Below, piece by piece: positions 10,961 to 20,790 of a stretch of 64,000 nucleotides of DNA. Every line of letters starts with the position of its first letter. Position 1 is the stretch's first letter. The notes under the pieces are model-generated. The model had not been told where the DNA came from and did no database searches. It was given only the letters and a program-made list of their open reading frames with translations. The position numbers and the translations under genes are program-made. Source of the DNA: Hippopus hippopus (taxonomy: Eukaryota > Mollusca > Bivalvia > Cardiida > Cardiidae); NCBI GenBank assembly GCA_946811185.2, contig OX328108.1, positions 33,540,493 through 33,604,492 on the forward strand. The letters run 5' to 3'.

Positions 10961-12516
10961 ATAATGTTGTTTATTATCTGTCTAATGCAGACGCCGATCC
11001 CGTCTTACAATTGTATGTACCCAGTCATTTACGGAAATATGTAATTAGACAATACCATGATTTGAATGGTCATATCGGGACAGAAAGATGTTTTTATACT
11101 ATAAAGAGCAAATATTTTTTAGCAAATTTGTTCAAAGATTTACACGCCTACATTAATAATTGCATTCCATGCCAAACTCGCAATGCGAGGCGAATTAGAG
11201 CACCTTTACAAGAAACAGAAATACCTCCGTTTCCGTTTAGTAGGGTAAGCTTGGATGTCAGTGGACCGTATCCAGAGAGCTTGTCAGGGAATAAGTACAT
11301 TGTTACTTTCATTTGTATGTACTCCGGTTATATAGAGTGTTTCCCAACGCCGGAAAAATCCAGCTCTGTCATTGCTCATTTAATAGTAGAAGAAATAATA
11401 CCGAGATATGGGTGTTGTTTAGAGGTGTTACACGACAATGGGTTAGAAAATATCGCAAAGCAAGTGCAAGATTTGTTATCATACATGAAGATAAACAGCG
11501 TAAAAACTTCATATTATAGCCCCCGTTCAAATGGTTTATGCGAAAAATCCCATTCTACACTGTTAAGTGTTATAGGCAAACTTATGAATGAAAATTCATC
11601 GTGGGAATTATTGATTCCCCAGGCCTTGGCAAGTGTGAGATTTGCTGTAAATTTGTCTACAGGCTATAGCCCATATTTCCTATTGTTTGGCCGAGACGTG
11701 ATATTTCCGTTAGATACTGTTTTGCAACCTAGACGCAAATATCAGGGGGAAGATCCCATTCGCGCAATATTGCAATTACAACATCAGGCATTCACGCACG
11801 TGCATAGAAATTTACAGAAGGCTAGGAAAAGACAAAAACGATACGCTGATAAAAACGCACAAAGGGTAGAATTCAAAATAGGTTCGCCGGTGTACTATAA
11901 GAATTTTAGGAGAACTTCAAAATTTGCGCCCAAGTTCCTTCCGTATTATAGAATTATTGAGCAAAAAGGGCCAGTAACGTTCATAATAAAATCTCAATTG
12001 GACGGCACGACTACAAAGGCAACTGCTGATCAACTCCGGTTAGCTAATTTAGATTGGGGTGAGTTAAGGCAAGGAAATATTTACAACCCGACAGGGAGAC
12101 CACTCAGAAAAGCACAATTAGCAATGCCCCCAGAGCAATCTTTAAGTGATTCGGAAACGTCTGACTCCGAACGTGAGTTGCAGAGAGAAAAGGGAAAATT
12201 TACTAGGCGTTATCGGATGATGCGGTCAAGTTCTGACGACGAAGAAAATATCCCCTTGTATGAGCTAAAACAAAGGTTACAGGCTAGGAAGGAGAGAAAT
12301 GAATCTCTGAATAAATTAGAATCAGATCAGTCCATGGACGAGAGTGAAAATCAATATTTTACTTCAGAAGAGCAAGATGACATGAAAATGGACATTGACC
12401 TAGTTGACAGACAGAATAAAAACCCAGGATTAAACTTGTTGGAAAAGGGTGATCAGAAGAAAGAGTCTGTAGGGTCAGAGATAAGTCCAATGGAGAAAGA
12501 AATTGACCTTAAATAG
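10961..12516 (+). CDS. pol: integrase (frame continues pol after a shift)
   Basis: This frame opens immediately after the pol stop (YYLSNADADPVLQLYVPSHL), so it is the rest of one Pol polyprotein displaced by a 1-base indel near 10950. It shows an HHCC zinc-binding domain (H...H near YHDLNGHIG; CIPC), then the DDE core: Asp in SLDVSGPYP, Asp in VLHDNG, Glu in NGLCEKSHSTL. A GPY/F-like module (LPYYRIIEQKGPVTF) follows, then a long charged tail with SDSETSDSERE. No ATG sits at the open frame's start, which supports expression as part of Pol. The last 14 bases overlap the env frame. Confidence 0.9.
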
Positions 12517-12619
12517 AGTAAGGTTAATCTTTTCTCTGAGTTATTGCGTTAACTTTATGTATTTTATGAAAAAGGCTTTATATAATGAGGAAAATTTGTA
12601 TTATTATTTGTATTTTACA

Positions 12620-12620
12620 G
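12620..12620 (+). promoter_or_regulatory. candidate env splice acceptor
   Basis: 'ttgtattttacag' ends at 12620, 63 bases before the likely env ATG at 12683. Together with the GTAAGT at 7665 it would give a spliced subgenomic env RNA. Inferred from motif and position only. Confidence 0.4.
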
Positions 12621-12682
12621 AGGGAGTAAAGTGTTCTTCCGCGAACCAGTATATTTGCAATACCACCATTTACTCCTTAACG

Positions 12683-14680
12683 ATGAAGTTCGTAGGTTTG
12701 TTAGTATTGTGTGGCATGTGTGTTATTGCCACAGATTTGAAGAATTCTGTGTTCTTTCAAAAGAGGAAAACATTTAACATTGTACGATCAACATGGTTTG
12801 TTAGTATTATATTGGATTTAAAACCATACGTGGGTTTTCTAAACAATGTAGGAAATAACTGTGCATATACACAAAGGTTGATTGCTAACACTCAAATGAA
12901 ATTCAGGAGTGCAGTACAAAATAGTAGTTTTATCAAACAATTTGAGTTTTTAGGGAAAGAAGTGAGAGAACTGGAATTGGGGCATGAAAATTTAAATATT
13001 TTGCTCAGGGAGTATCAAATTCTCATGACACGGTCAAAAAGGAGTATTCTCCCATTTGTAGGGAAGTTAAGCACATTTTTATTTGGTACGGTAAACGAAG
13101 ATCAACTACGGGGATTAAAAGTAGCCATCAATCAGTTGGGACGGCAGCAATCCAATTTAGTTCCCGTTGTCCAAGAACAAATAACGGTTATGAATCGCTC
13201 AAGGGAGCTAATATCGGAAAACAGTTTGGCTATAAACCAAATTAATCTAAAGCTTAGGGATCTTGATATGAAAATGAATAATATAACTCAATATCTCATC
13301 CACCAGATTTTTGACCTTAATGATTTCCTGGAATGTTACACTCAGTTACTTCATACTGTCAGTGTTTTAAGGCAAATGATTCAGAATGTGTATGTATTCA
13401 ATGATCACTTAAAGTCTGAATTAAATGTTCTCGGTACAGGGAAAATATCTCCTGAAATAATATCTCCAAAACAACTTAGAGGTTTGCTTTTGAGCATTGA
13501 ATCGCAAATACCACGCTTAGCGAAATTACCTTTTAACCCGGAGCGTCGTCTATGGCAATATTATGAAATCTTAGAGGCAAGTACGTTTATGGATACTGAT
13601 CAAATAGTTATTGTACCAAAGATTCCTTTGAGGGACAGTAGGTTTCAATTCGAGTTATATAAAGTGTTGAACTTAGAAATGGCATTGAATTATACCCTTC
13701 GAGATATGACGGCATACATTGCTCTGCCAAGTCAATACCTGGCTATCAATTTAGAACGTACCAAATACATGTTATTGGAGGAAGAAAATGAAAGGCAATG
13801 TAATCGCCCATTGCTGAAGTTTTGTGAAGTATCGAATCCAATTTATAATGTTGTTTCAAGACAACAATGCCTGGTAGCGTTGTTTTTGAATCAAACGGAG
13901 AACATGGAGAAGTTATGTGTCAAAATGATAAATGTGAATGCGAGGTTGCCGTTAATTACCGAAATTAATCCACAACTTTGGGCGGTGACAACAAAGAGCC
14001 CGTTACAATTTTCCGTAGTTTGTTATGACAAGAAGGCTGTGACTAAAGAGATAATTATAAATCCCCCTTTGGGAGTTCTCTATCTAAATTCGTCTTGTAG
14101 TGCCAACAATGATTTTGTATCATTAATCACGGGATCAGATACGAGTATTACTTTTAAGATTGACGACCCATTCATGCGACTCCTACGGAAAATTATTTTC
14201 ACTGGTATTTCTTTGTACAGGGAAGTTAATCAAGAATTACCGAAATTCATGAATAGTTCTCTTTCGTTCCCACCCATTCTGGATACCGTGGATAAAATTC
14301 CCATGAATAAATTACTCACGGAACTAAGAAATGTACAATCCACACATTTTACGTTTTTGAAACAATATGGCTTTTGGGGCCTCCCTGGTCTGATCCTTAT
14401 CGTTTTGGTTATAATAATAATTGTTATATTGGTAAAGAATCGTAAGAAAATAAAAGGGTACTTGGTTGGTAGAATGCAAGGTTCAGGGCGGAAGAATGTT
14501 ACTGAAAGTTGGGAGCTTCACGAGATGAAGGGTGAAAGAAACTCATCACCTGGGATCATGGGAAACCCGTCCACTTCCAACCAACAACATAGAGGAGAAG
14601 AAACACAGGTGGTACATCTGTATCCACAAATCGACCTTTCTAGTGAGGGAGATGGAGAAAATAGAAGTCGCCATGAATAG
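12683..14680 (+). CDS. env: env-like fusion glycoprotein (F-type)
   Basis: The frame is open from 12503, but the first 60 codons lack a good start. The ATG at 12683 begins a signal-peptide-like MKFVGLLVLCGMCVIA, giving about 665 residues. A furin-like RSKR ends at residue 120, followed by a hydrophobic, glycine-containing stretch (SILPFVGKLSTFLFGT) like the fusion peptide of baculovirus-F and errantivirus Env proteins. Coiled-coil-like heptads follow, then several NxS/T sites. A membrane anchor (LPGLILIVLVIIIIVILV) with a basic stop-transfer (KNRKK) and a cytoplasmic tail of about 75 residues end the protein. It is uninterrupted, unlike gag and pol. It is probably made from a spliced RNA. The F-type assignment rests on architecture and on the cleavage-site block, not on a search. 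Confidence 0.82.
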   Translation: MKFVGLLVLCGMCVIATDLKNSVFFQKRKTFNIVRSTWFVSIILDLKPYVGFLNNVGNNCAYTQRLIANTQMKFRSAVQNSSFIKQFEFLGKEVRELELGHENLNILLREYQILMTRSKRSILPFVGKLSTFLFGTVNEDQLRGLKVAINQLGRQQSNLVPVVQEQITVMNRSRELISENSLAINQINLKLRDLDMKMNNITQYLIHQIFDLNDFLECYTQLLHTVSVLRQMIQNVYVFNDHLKSELNVLGTGKISPEIISPKQLRGLLLSIESQIPRLAKLPFNPERRLWQYYEILEASTFMDTDQIVIVPKIPLRDSRFQFELYKVLNLEMALNYTLRDMTAYIALPSQYLAINLERTKYMLLEEENERQCNRPLLKFCEVSNPIYNVVSRQQCLVALFLNQTENMEKLCVKMINVNARLPLITEINPQLWAVTTKSPLQFSVVCYDKKAVTKEIIINPPLGVLYLNSSCSANNDFVSLITGSDTSITFKIDDPFMRLLRKIIFTGISLYREVNQELPKFMNSSLSFPPILDTVDKIPMNKLLTELRNVQSTHFTFLKQYGFWGLPGLILIVLVIIIIVILVKNRKKIKGYLVGRMQGSGRKNVTESWELHEMKGERNSSPGIMGNPSTSNQQHRGEETQVVHLYPQIDLSSEGDGENRSRHE

Positions 14681-14816
14681 ATCTATACTCCTAACTCTTT
14701 TTCTTATATTACTGATACATGTGTGTTGTATATTTAGATATTTTTCAGTGGTTAAAGTGTTTATTGATATAAACAGAGATAGTGAGATTAATGAAGTTTC
14801 ACGTATTATTCTTTAA
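14652..14816 (+). CDS. small membrane-segment ORF overlapping env end
   Basis: An ATG at 14652 in a frame different from env opens about 54 codons. It contains a hydrophobic run (SILLTLFLILLIHVCCIF) that could be one membrane helix. It overlaps the env 3' end and runs past it. Nothing similar was recognised; it may be an accessory ORF or chance. Confidence 0.25.
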   Translation: MEKIEVAMNRSILLTLFLILLIHVCCIFRYFSVVKVFIDINRDSEINEVSRIIL

Positions 14817-15053
14817 AGTGAATTGCCTGAACTTTAAGAGATGGCAGTGTTTATATATAACGGTGACTCTCAGTGTTTTTTCCAATTATTGATTCATCGT
14901 TTATTGTTATTCCATGTTTCTCTTATATACATGTATATTCCTGTTGTAGGTGTATTTAATCTGTAATTTCTATTTAGACATTATGAGATATGATGGTTCA
15001 GCGTGTATGTTACTGGTTTTATTGGTTGTCTGTCTATATAGACATACATCCTC

Positions 15054-15067
15054 AAGTAAGGGGGGTG
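15054..15067 (+). other. polypurine tract
   Basis: 'aagtaaggggggtg' directly precedes the TGTAAC start of the 3' LTR, as expected for the plus-strand primer site. Confidence 0.75.
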
Positions 15068-15505
15068 TGTAACATTATACACGTCTAAGTCATCATCATA
15101 TTTAATTAATGAGTATCATGAATATTGATGCAGCGGCAGATAATGGGCGGTTAGGATGTTCCCATAACCAACAATAATGTCTTGGTGGGACGTCCACAGA
15201 GAATTTGGCTATTTAAAAAGCAGACGCTCTGCCGGAAAAGGGGAGAGGAGGAGATAGATTGGTTATTAAGTTGTAGACCCGCGTCAGCGGTCTCTGTTTT
15301 AACAGGGATGACTTTCCCCTGGACATTTTCTCTTGTATATTGTGGGTAGTTGTATTTACCCCGTAGAATTATAGAGAATGTATTTATGTTGTTAATAAAC
15401 GTTGTTCGTCACCTTCCGACTCCGTTTCTTTCCTCCAAATTATAATATTCCACTATACGATCACATTGATTATTCCGAGGTAGTAAAGACTGCCACTATG
15501 TTACA
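15068..15505 (+). repeat. 3' LTR
   Basis: 438 bp. It differs from the 5' LTR at about eight positions by eye and is followed by the target duplication TGTT. Confidence 0.95.
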
Positions 15506-15675
15506 TGTTTCTTAGATGCAAAGGTCTAATGGGTTACTAAGTCTGTTAGATTCATTTGGCATGCTAAGTATTAATCTTTAAAAGTATGGCGCTCTAACTA
15601 TTAATAATCTTTAAAGAATGTAATGAAGCAAGAGAAAGGCAATGCATTTCTTGACTAGGAAGACACTGTACTTAC

Positions 15676-15763
15676 AAGAAAATTGCTCTGTTCTTTTTAA
15701 ACCTCCACAGCTGACAAATTGCCAAATACCATGTTCATAATGATGAAGAAGAAAGCTCCAACC
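15676..15763 (-). CDS. ABCG2-like: ABCG2-like exon with apparent 1-base insertion
   Basis: A minus-strand exon with acceptor gatttcag and donor GTAAGT. It encodes VGAFFFIIMNMVFGNLSAVE, which matches the ABCG2 block after 'NR' that contains 'FF' and 'SAVE'. As written, the next codons are GTT TAA, a stop, and the exon (88 bp) does not keep phase with the 6165-6286 exon. One extra G near 15702 explains both problems. Without it the segment would read on through a basic stretch to the splice site and join the HENVSG exon in phase. The change may be a real lesion or a sequencing/assembly error. Confidence 0.82.
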
Positions 15764-16121
15764 CTGAAATCAAAAAGTTTCTTGATTGATTGATTGATTG
15801 ATTGATTGAATGGTATTTCTCACCACTTTCAACACAATTTCAGACAGATCACTGTAACAGCTCACTTATTCATGTATGTCCTGGGTTCCACCAGTACAAG
15901 ACTATGGCTCTAGACAGTTTTTCCCATGACAAACCCATAGCTTCAAGTAAGGTTACAGGTTGATAATCCTGCAACTTACAACTAAGCCACAGAGGACCCT
16001 CCTCTTTGCCCCTCAGCAAATAATATGTTTGTGTATTTTACAAATTTTTCACTACTTGTGGGTTTTCCAAATCTTTCTCTCATCCAACTTATTTTGTGAA
16101 AATCTGTTCTGGGTTCTTTAA

Positions 16122-16336
16122 CCCTTTACCTTACAATCTCATGTTTTAACGTCCCTGAAAAAAGAAGGTACTGGAAAAGATTGTGGGAAAAGGAAAAAGT
16201 GCTGTTCACCAGCATTTTCTCCTACTGTGTTCTCTACTCTTTCACATAAAAACTCTAGAATTTGGGCCACATTTAAATTGTTATCTGCAAAGGCTTTCAG
16301 TTGACACAGGTCTAAAATTTTGTCGTTCTGTAAAGA
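16122..16336. mobile_element. piggyBac-like MITE copy
   Basis: TTAA at 16118-16121 is followed by 'ccctttaccttacaa'. The hairpin core is at about 16170-16235, then 'ggtctaaaattttgtcgttctgtaaag' near the right end. Lies in the ABCG intron. Confidence 0.75.
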
Positions 16337-16469
16337 CTTCAGTGAAAAATTCAATAACTTAAGATATTGTAAATGAAGTAACATACTCTAGGCAAACAGT
16401 GGTAATACCCAACTTGATCATGGCAATATTATCAAGGCTGATAACAAGCCTACAAATACATGTACTGAC

Positions 16470-16555
16470 CTGTTCTGAAGTCCTGAGGTACACGAGTCAT
16501 CAATCTGCCAGTAGATGGCACCAACAACAACACCAAATATAATCATAGTCAACAC
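16470..16555 (-). CDS. ABCG2-like: ABCG2-like exon (GAIYW helix)
   Basis: An 86-bp minus-strand exon with donor GTCAGT. It encodes VLTMIIFGVVVGAIYWQIDD and ends SGLQNR, split across the junction to the next exon. It matches the second membrane helix of ABCG2-type transporters, where 'GAIYF' is followed by a short polar loop ending in 'QNR'. The two-base overhang joins exon 15676-15763 in frame. Confidence 0.88.
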
Positions 16556-16597
16556 CTAGATGAAACAACAGTTGTTAGTGACATCATGAAAGGTAAA

Positions 16598-16810
16598 ACC
16601 CTTTACCACACAATCCAGAATTTCAACAACCCAAAGGAAAAGGACTTTTGAAAACATTGTGGGTAAAGGAGAAAATGCTGGTAGCCAACATTTTCTCCTT
16701 TTTCCAGTGTTTTCTTCCCTTTCAAAGACTCACTCCATTATATGAGCAACATTTAATTGTTTGTCTGCAAATTCTTTCAACTAGTCATATGGCCTAAAGG
16801 AACAATAGGA
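16598..16810. mobile_element. piggyBac-like MITE copy (right end decayed)
   Basis: 'accctttaccacacaatcc' terminus, then 'gaaaacattgtgggtaaagg' and the matching hairpin arm ending near 16712. The 3' end is degraded. Confidence 0.65.
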
Positions 16811-17140
16811 TTAAATTCAGACAGAATAAAATTGTTAAAATGTATTCATTTATCATGCTTCGGTAACAGAGCTCCGTAGCTCAGTAACATAATAGGATTT
16901 GAAACTGATTTGGATCCCACTTAGTTTTGCCATTGTCTTTTCACGGATATTATTATAGGTATTGCAATAAGATACAGTTTTCTCTCACCACTGATGATTG
17001 TTACCATGTTGGTGATGTGGGAAAGCAGTCATTGACTTCATAAGAATACTGTGTTCAAACTGCAGGAAGACATAAATAGTTGCACTGGCTGCCATGATTT
17101 AACTAATTTATTGTAACAATATAATAATTATGCATCTTAC

Positions 17141-17206
17141 CTGTAAAATTGATACAGCTGGATTTCTGACCAAATTTTTCAAAGTTCTCAAACTGCAGTA
17201 TACAAT
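17141..17206 (-). CDS. ABCG2-like: ABCG2-like exon (first membrane helix entry)
   Basis: A 66-bp minus-strand exon of exactly 22 codons (acceptor tctttcag, donor GTAAG) encoding IVYCSLRTLKNLVRNPAVSI followed by LQ. It corresponds to the connecting segment of ABCG transporters, 'QxxxLxxRxxKNLxRNPxxxxxQ', that leads into the first transmembrane helix. Phase 0 on both sides, continuous with exons 18828-18936 and 16470-16555. Confidence 0.88.
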
Positions 17207-17593
17207 CTGAAAGAGAAACAAAGGAAGATATACATTGTTGCATCTTTCTTGCAAGACGTCAGTCAAACAGATCATGAACCACCTTGCACATACTGTCAGT
17301 TTTGTTTGACTGTTTTTGAAGTCTGATCAGCATCTACAATATTCCTGTTTCATCTTTTCAACCCTACACCTTTCTAATGAGCCACATGACTTATACAAGG
17401 ACCCTAAAATACTAAATGGTCAGTGCATGTAAACTGGAATTTAGGGTATAGCAGAATACGAGAAAAAATCAACCATTGCAGTTTACATGTCCTATCCCAA
17501 ATTCTTTTTTTTATAAGATTAATCACTGCAGGAACATTAAAATATAATTGAGCAGCCTGAAGATGATCTAGCAACATACATTATAGACCAATT

Positions 17594-18686
17594 CAGGGTT
17601 TTCCTTGATGCACGATTTTGTGCGTTTTGACACATTTTTAAGGAAAACGACCCGCATTTTTTTCAGTAATGCGTCATGGTTGACGCACAAATACGATAAG
17701 AGGTAATAACGATCGTATATACTTCCGACACTGTTACATCGCAAGTAGATGAAAAATCTGGAGTACGAAGAGAAAACGGGACGAAACACTGGACTGTGTA
17801 TCGATTTTACTAAAATACCATTGGTCTTTAAACGGGTCTAAACTAAACCAGTCGATCTCTAATGAAAACAATATGGCTCTGTCAAAATCAACGTCATTCT
17901 TGCTGTCTGCAAGGAAGAAGAGCCCTTAAACAAAGATCAGACGATACAACGCCTGGTAAGAGCACCCAGAATCACATTTCAAGGTCTTGAGGGTTTACTG
18001 TGAAATAGCTAAAGAAATACACTTTGTTATTCATTGAAAACAGCGGCATGAATGCGATTCGCGTGTCGAAACACGGGAATCGGCCATTTAATTGGTGAAA
18101 ACAGTTTATTTTCGGCCGAAATGGATAATCTCTATCAAGAAAAATAACAGAGACTTCCCCATCCGGCCGACAACAAGCTTTCTTTGCCAACTAAACGGTC
18201 GATTCCTGTAATAAAAACAAAATAACCCTTAACCATAGAGAGAGGCTACACATACTTCAAAAATCAACCCTTGTGCATCATCAAAACACTAGCGGTCATG
18301 ACGATACCCTTGAAACATTAAAATTACATAGAGATATGACAGCTTGTCTGCAGCTAGAGCATATTTGCTCGTTAAAAACAGGCTTAATAAAGCATACTCC
18401 AGATAGTCTTTATGAAAAAGGTGCCACCTAGGCTGTAAGCTCCCTCTATATAGAGAATCTCTGGTGTTATTATGTATCTATCACCATGAAATAATTCATA
18501 TATAGGGTAAATGAAGATTTACAGTGAATAGAAAACACGAAAAAAACACATACTTTCACAAATAGTAGCTTTTGTTTAAGCGAATTACATTTTGTTGTGA
18601 CCCCCACAAATTCCAAAATGACCCCCATTATTTTTGACTAGGGGGTCACAATGACCCCCTATTTTTGTGGCCGAGGGAAAACCCTG
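17594..18686. mobile_element. hAT-like non-autonomous element with 8-bp duplication
   Basis: The element starts CAGGGTTTTCCTT and ends with the inverted AGGGAAAACCCTG. The 8-bp sequence GACCAATT directly flanks it on both sides (17586-17593 and 18687-18694). CAGGG-type ends plus an 8-bp duplication are hallmarks of hAT transposons. The 1093-bp interior has only short ORFs with no transposase signature. It contains a local 'gaccccc...gggggtc' inverted motif near 18600-18660. It sits in an ABCG intron. Confidence 0.85.
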
Positions 18687-18827
18687 GACCAATTGTCTGA
18701 TGAGATTTGCTCAGGTTCACGAAGGTAGGGATCAGACCCAAGGCATTATATGTCAAATCTCATACAAAAGATAGTGGGTTATTCTGCATGTACCAAGAAA
18801 AGGAAATTGCTGGTAAGCCATTCCTAC

Positions 18828-18936
18828 CTGAGTGAAAATACCAGTAGCATATTCCACCTTCGGTATCACATTGAGTGTGCGGGACTGAAGTTTTTGTTGG
18901 TAATCTTGTTTGACGGGATCTAGCTGACTTCTCAGT
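18828..18936 (-). CDS. ABCG2-like: ABCG2-like exon (linker after the ATPase domain)
   Basis: The most upstream exon recognised: 109 bp on the minus strand, acceptor ccctcacag, donor GTAGGA. It encodes LRSQLDPVKQDYQQKLQSRT, then a TGIFTQ end. Low-complexity, charged linker sequence of this type separates the nucleotide-binding and membrane domains in ABCG half-transporters. It joins exon 17141-17206 in frame. No upstream exon with Walker A, signature or Walker B motifs was found on this strand in the rest of the window. Either the next intron exceeds 45 kb and includes the Polinton, or the gene copy is truncated. Confidence 0.75.
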
Positions 18937-19359
18937 CTGTGAGGGAACAAGGGCAAAAGCATAATTGAGCCATGCTCTGTGAAATGGGGGCTTAATGCTT
19001 CTGCAAAAAGTATCGACCCATGTCAGTCTGCACAATCTGCACAAGCTGACATGGATGGAAATTTTTCCGTATTTGGAAATGCACTGCATATCTAAGGACT
19101 ACACTTCCTCCAGATATAGTCAATTATTTGACTAAATGGATTTTATTGAACCGCAATTATGACATGACATGCTTGATATAATGCATCACCGAGATGCATT
19201 GAGCTCCCTTTTGCCAGAGCATGGCTCATATTATAAATATTCAGAGGTTTAAATAACTGATCATTACCAAATGACAAAATTGCAAACTATTTAAAAACGA
19301 AAGCATTTGTAAAACTCGAATTCAGTATTGATCAGATGGTAAGATTTGTCTGTGATAGG

Positions 19360-19490
19360 ACAGAAAACATTCTGGGAAAAATAGAAAATGCTGGTCACCA
19401 GCATTTTCTCCTTTTCCCACAATGTTTTAAAAAAACTTCTTTCTCAGAGTCTCTAAAACTTGGGATGAAATGGTAAAAGGTAAATTTTGT
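19360..19490. mobile_element. piggyBac-like MITE core
   Basis: Hairpin arms 'aaaatgctgg' and 'ccagcattttctccttttcc' at about 19385-19420, followed by the 'cttctttctcagagtctctaaaac' flank and a 'ggtaaaagg' end. Confidence 0.65.
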
Positions 19491-19699
19491 GGTGTTCTAT
19501 AATGCTTTCAACACTACTTTGGTCATGTCACAGTGGCAGTCCATTATTCATGTGATTTCCTGGGTTTTACCTGTACTGAGCCAGACACACTGTGCTCTTG
19601 TTTTTCCTGAAACATTATCTCTGTGATGAGATCAAAGTTGTATCAATGAAGTAAATTTCAACGAGCACTGCAAACAAACTTTTTACCACAGAATTATGC

Positions 19700-20790
19700 C
19701 TAGGTCACAAATAAAACGGGCGGTGGACGATTTCTTCCAACTTCGCCGATTCAAAGATTTGAGACATTGTCCGGGCACTGTATGATTTTAAGACATTTTG
19801 CTCAAGCAGTCACAAATCAAACGGGCACCAGATGGCAGTTTCTTCGGAAATGCCGTGCGGGCGCTTTTCAGTTCAGAAAGCCACCGGGCAGCGACCGGAC
19901 GGACATTGGGCAGTGACAAGACGGCACCTGTACCAACATCTTTCGGACTTTGGGCCGCTGTCCGGCTACTGTCGGGTCACCGAGGGGTCGCTGTACGATT
20001 TATGCTATCATTTGCAGTCAACCATTCGTTAGAAACAGATGTTTAAATTGTTTAAACTGAGAATATTGAATAATGCCTGTCCTCACAATGCGGCCTCTCC
20101 CAGCAGTCTCCTGATCGTAAACAGCAGCAGCTGCTATTAAAGCTCTCTGCCTTCGGCAAGCAACTTGCAATATATCTTGATAAAGGAGAAGATTCAACAG
20201 ATTTTCTGGCGGTATAAGTGCCATCTTCACTTTAGAACTGATGAGGTTAGATATCAATATACACTTGTATGATATAATGATCATGTCGCCAAAGTTTATG
20301 TTTGCCGTCGGGTCGCCATCCAGAAAAAATTGCAAAATCAATGCCGCCCAGCGATCGGACGGTCATCGGACGATTAATTATAATCAGGCAGTGCCCGTCC
20401 AGGCTCCATCCTGCGCCTGGACGGAGGCAGTCCAGTCGCTGGACTGAGACAATCCGGTCACCGGACGATTTTGAGATAAACGTTTTCATAAAAATCTTCT
20501 GGGCGCCGTCCGATTTCTGAAGGCATCATCCGGTCACCCGACAGCTCCGGGATGGAGCCAGGACGATGAGTTAACGGGCTCCCTGATGGCCCAAAAATCG
20601 TCCGGTCGCTGTTTAATTATAACTTTTTTCTAAACCTCGAACAGGCGCCAGATGGCGTCTCAAAATTGAACTGCCGCCGTTCAAATTGAGCTGCCACTGC
20701 ATGGTCGCCATGCGGTCCCCGGATGATTGTGTCAAAATCTCCTGGAAAAACTCGCTGTCCGGCGGCAGTTCGTTATTTTTGACTGGGGCA
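19700..20790. repeat. GC-rich block with repeated GGTC/CCGGAC motifs
   Basis: Unlike its AT-rich surroundings, this block repeats short degenerate phrases such as 'ccggtcaccggacgattt', 'cgtccggtcgctg', 'gggtcgccatcc' and 'atggtcgccatgcggtcccc'. Several small ORFs on both strands follow from the composition and show no family signature. The origin is unknown; it could be a decayed transposon end or a local satellite. Confidence 0.45.

Larger units (their letters stand above)
6817..15505 (+). mobile_element. Ty3/gypsy LTR retroelement with env-like gene
   Basis: A complete 8.7-kb element. Two 438-bp LTRs begin TGTAACATTA and end ATGTTACA (TG...CA ends). The host sequence TGTT (or TGTTT) flanks both sides at 6813-6816 and 15506-15509, giving a 4-5 bp target duplication typical of Ty3/gypsy. 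By eye the LTRs differ at only about eight positions, so insertion was recent. Internal order is leader, gag, protease, RT, RNase H, integrase, env-like: an errantivirus-like layout. The element sits antisense in an intron of the ABCG gene. Gag has a 1-base homopolymer frameshift, pol has a nonsense codon and a frameshift, and env is open. This copy is therefore probably not autonomous. Confidence 0.95.

Noticed and set aside
19530..19620. Mini-exon on the minus strand ending at a 'gtaaaac' donor
   Set aside because: A related repeat occurs at 15840-15930, and the 37-base segment does not fit ABCG phase or sequence.
20018..20520. Overlapping ORFs on both strands near 20 kb as genes
   Set aside because: They arise from GC-rich repeat composition, overlap each other on both strands, and show no family motif or exon structure.
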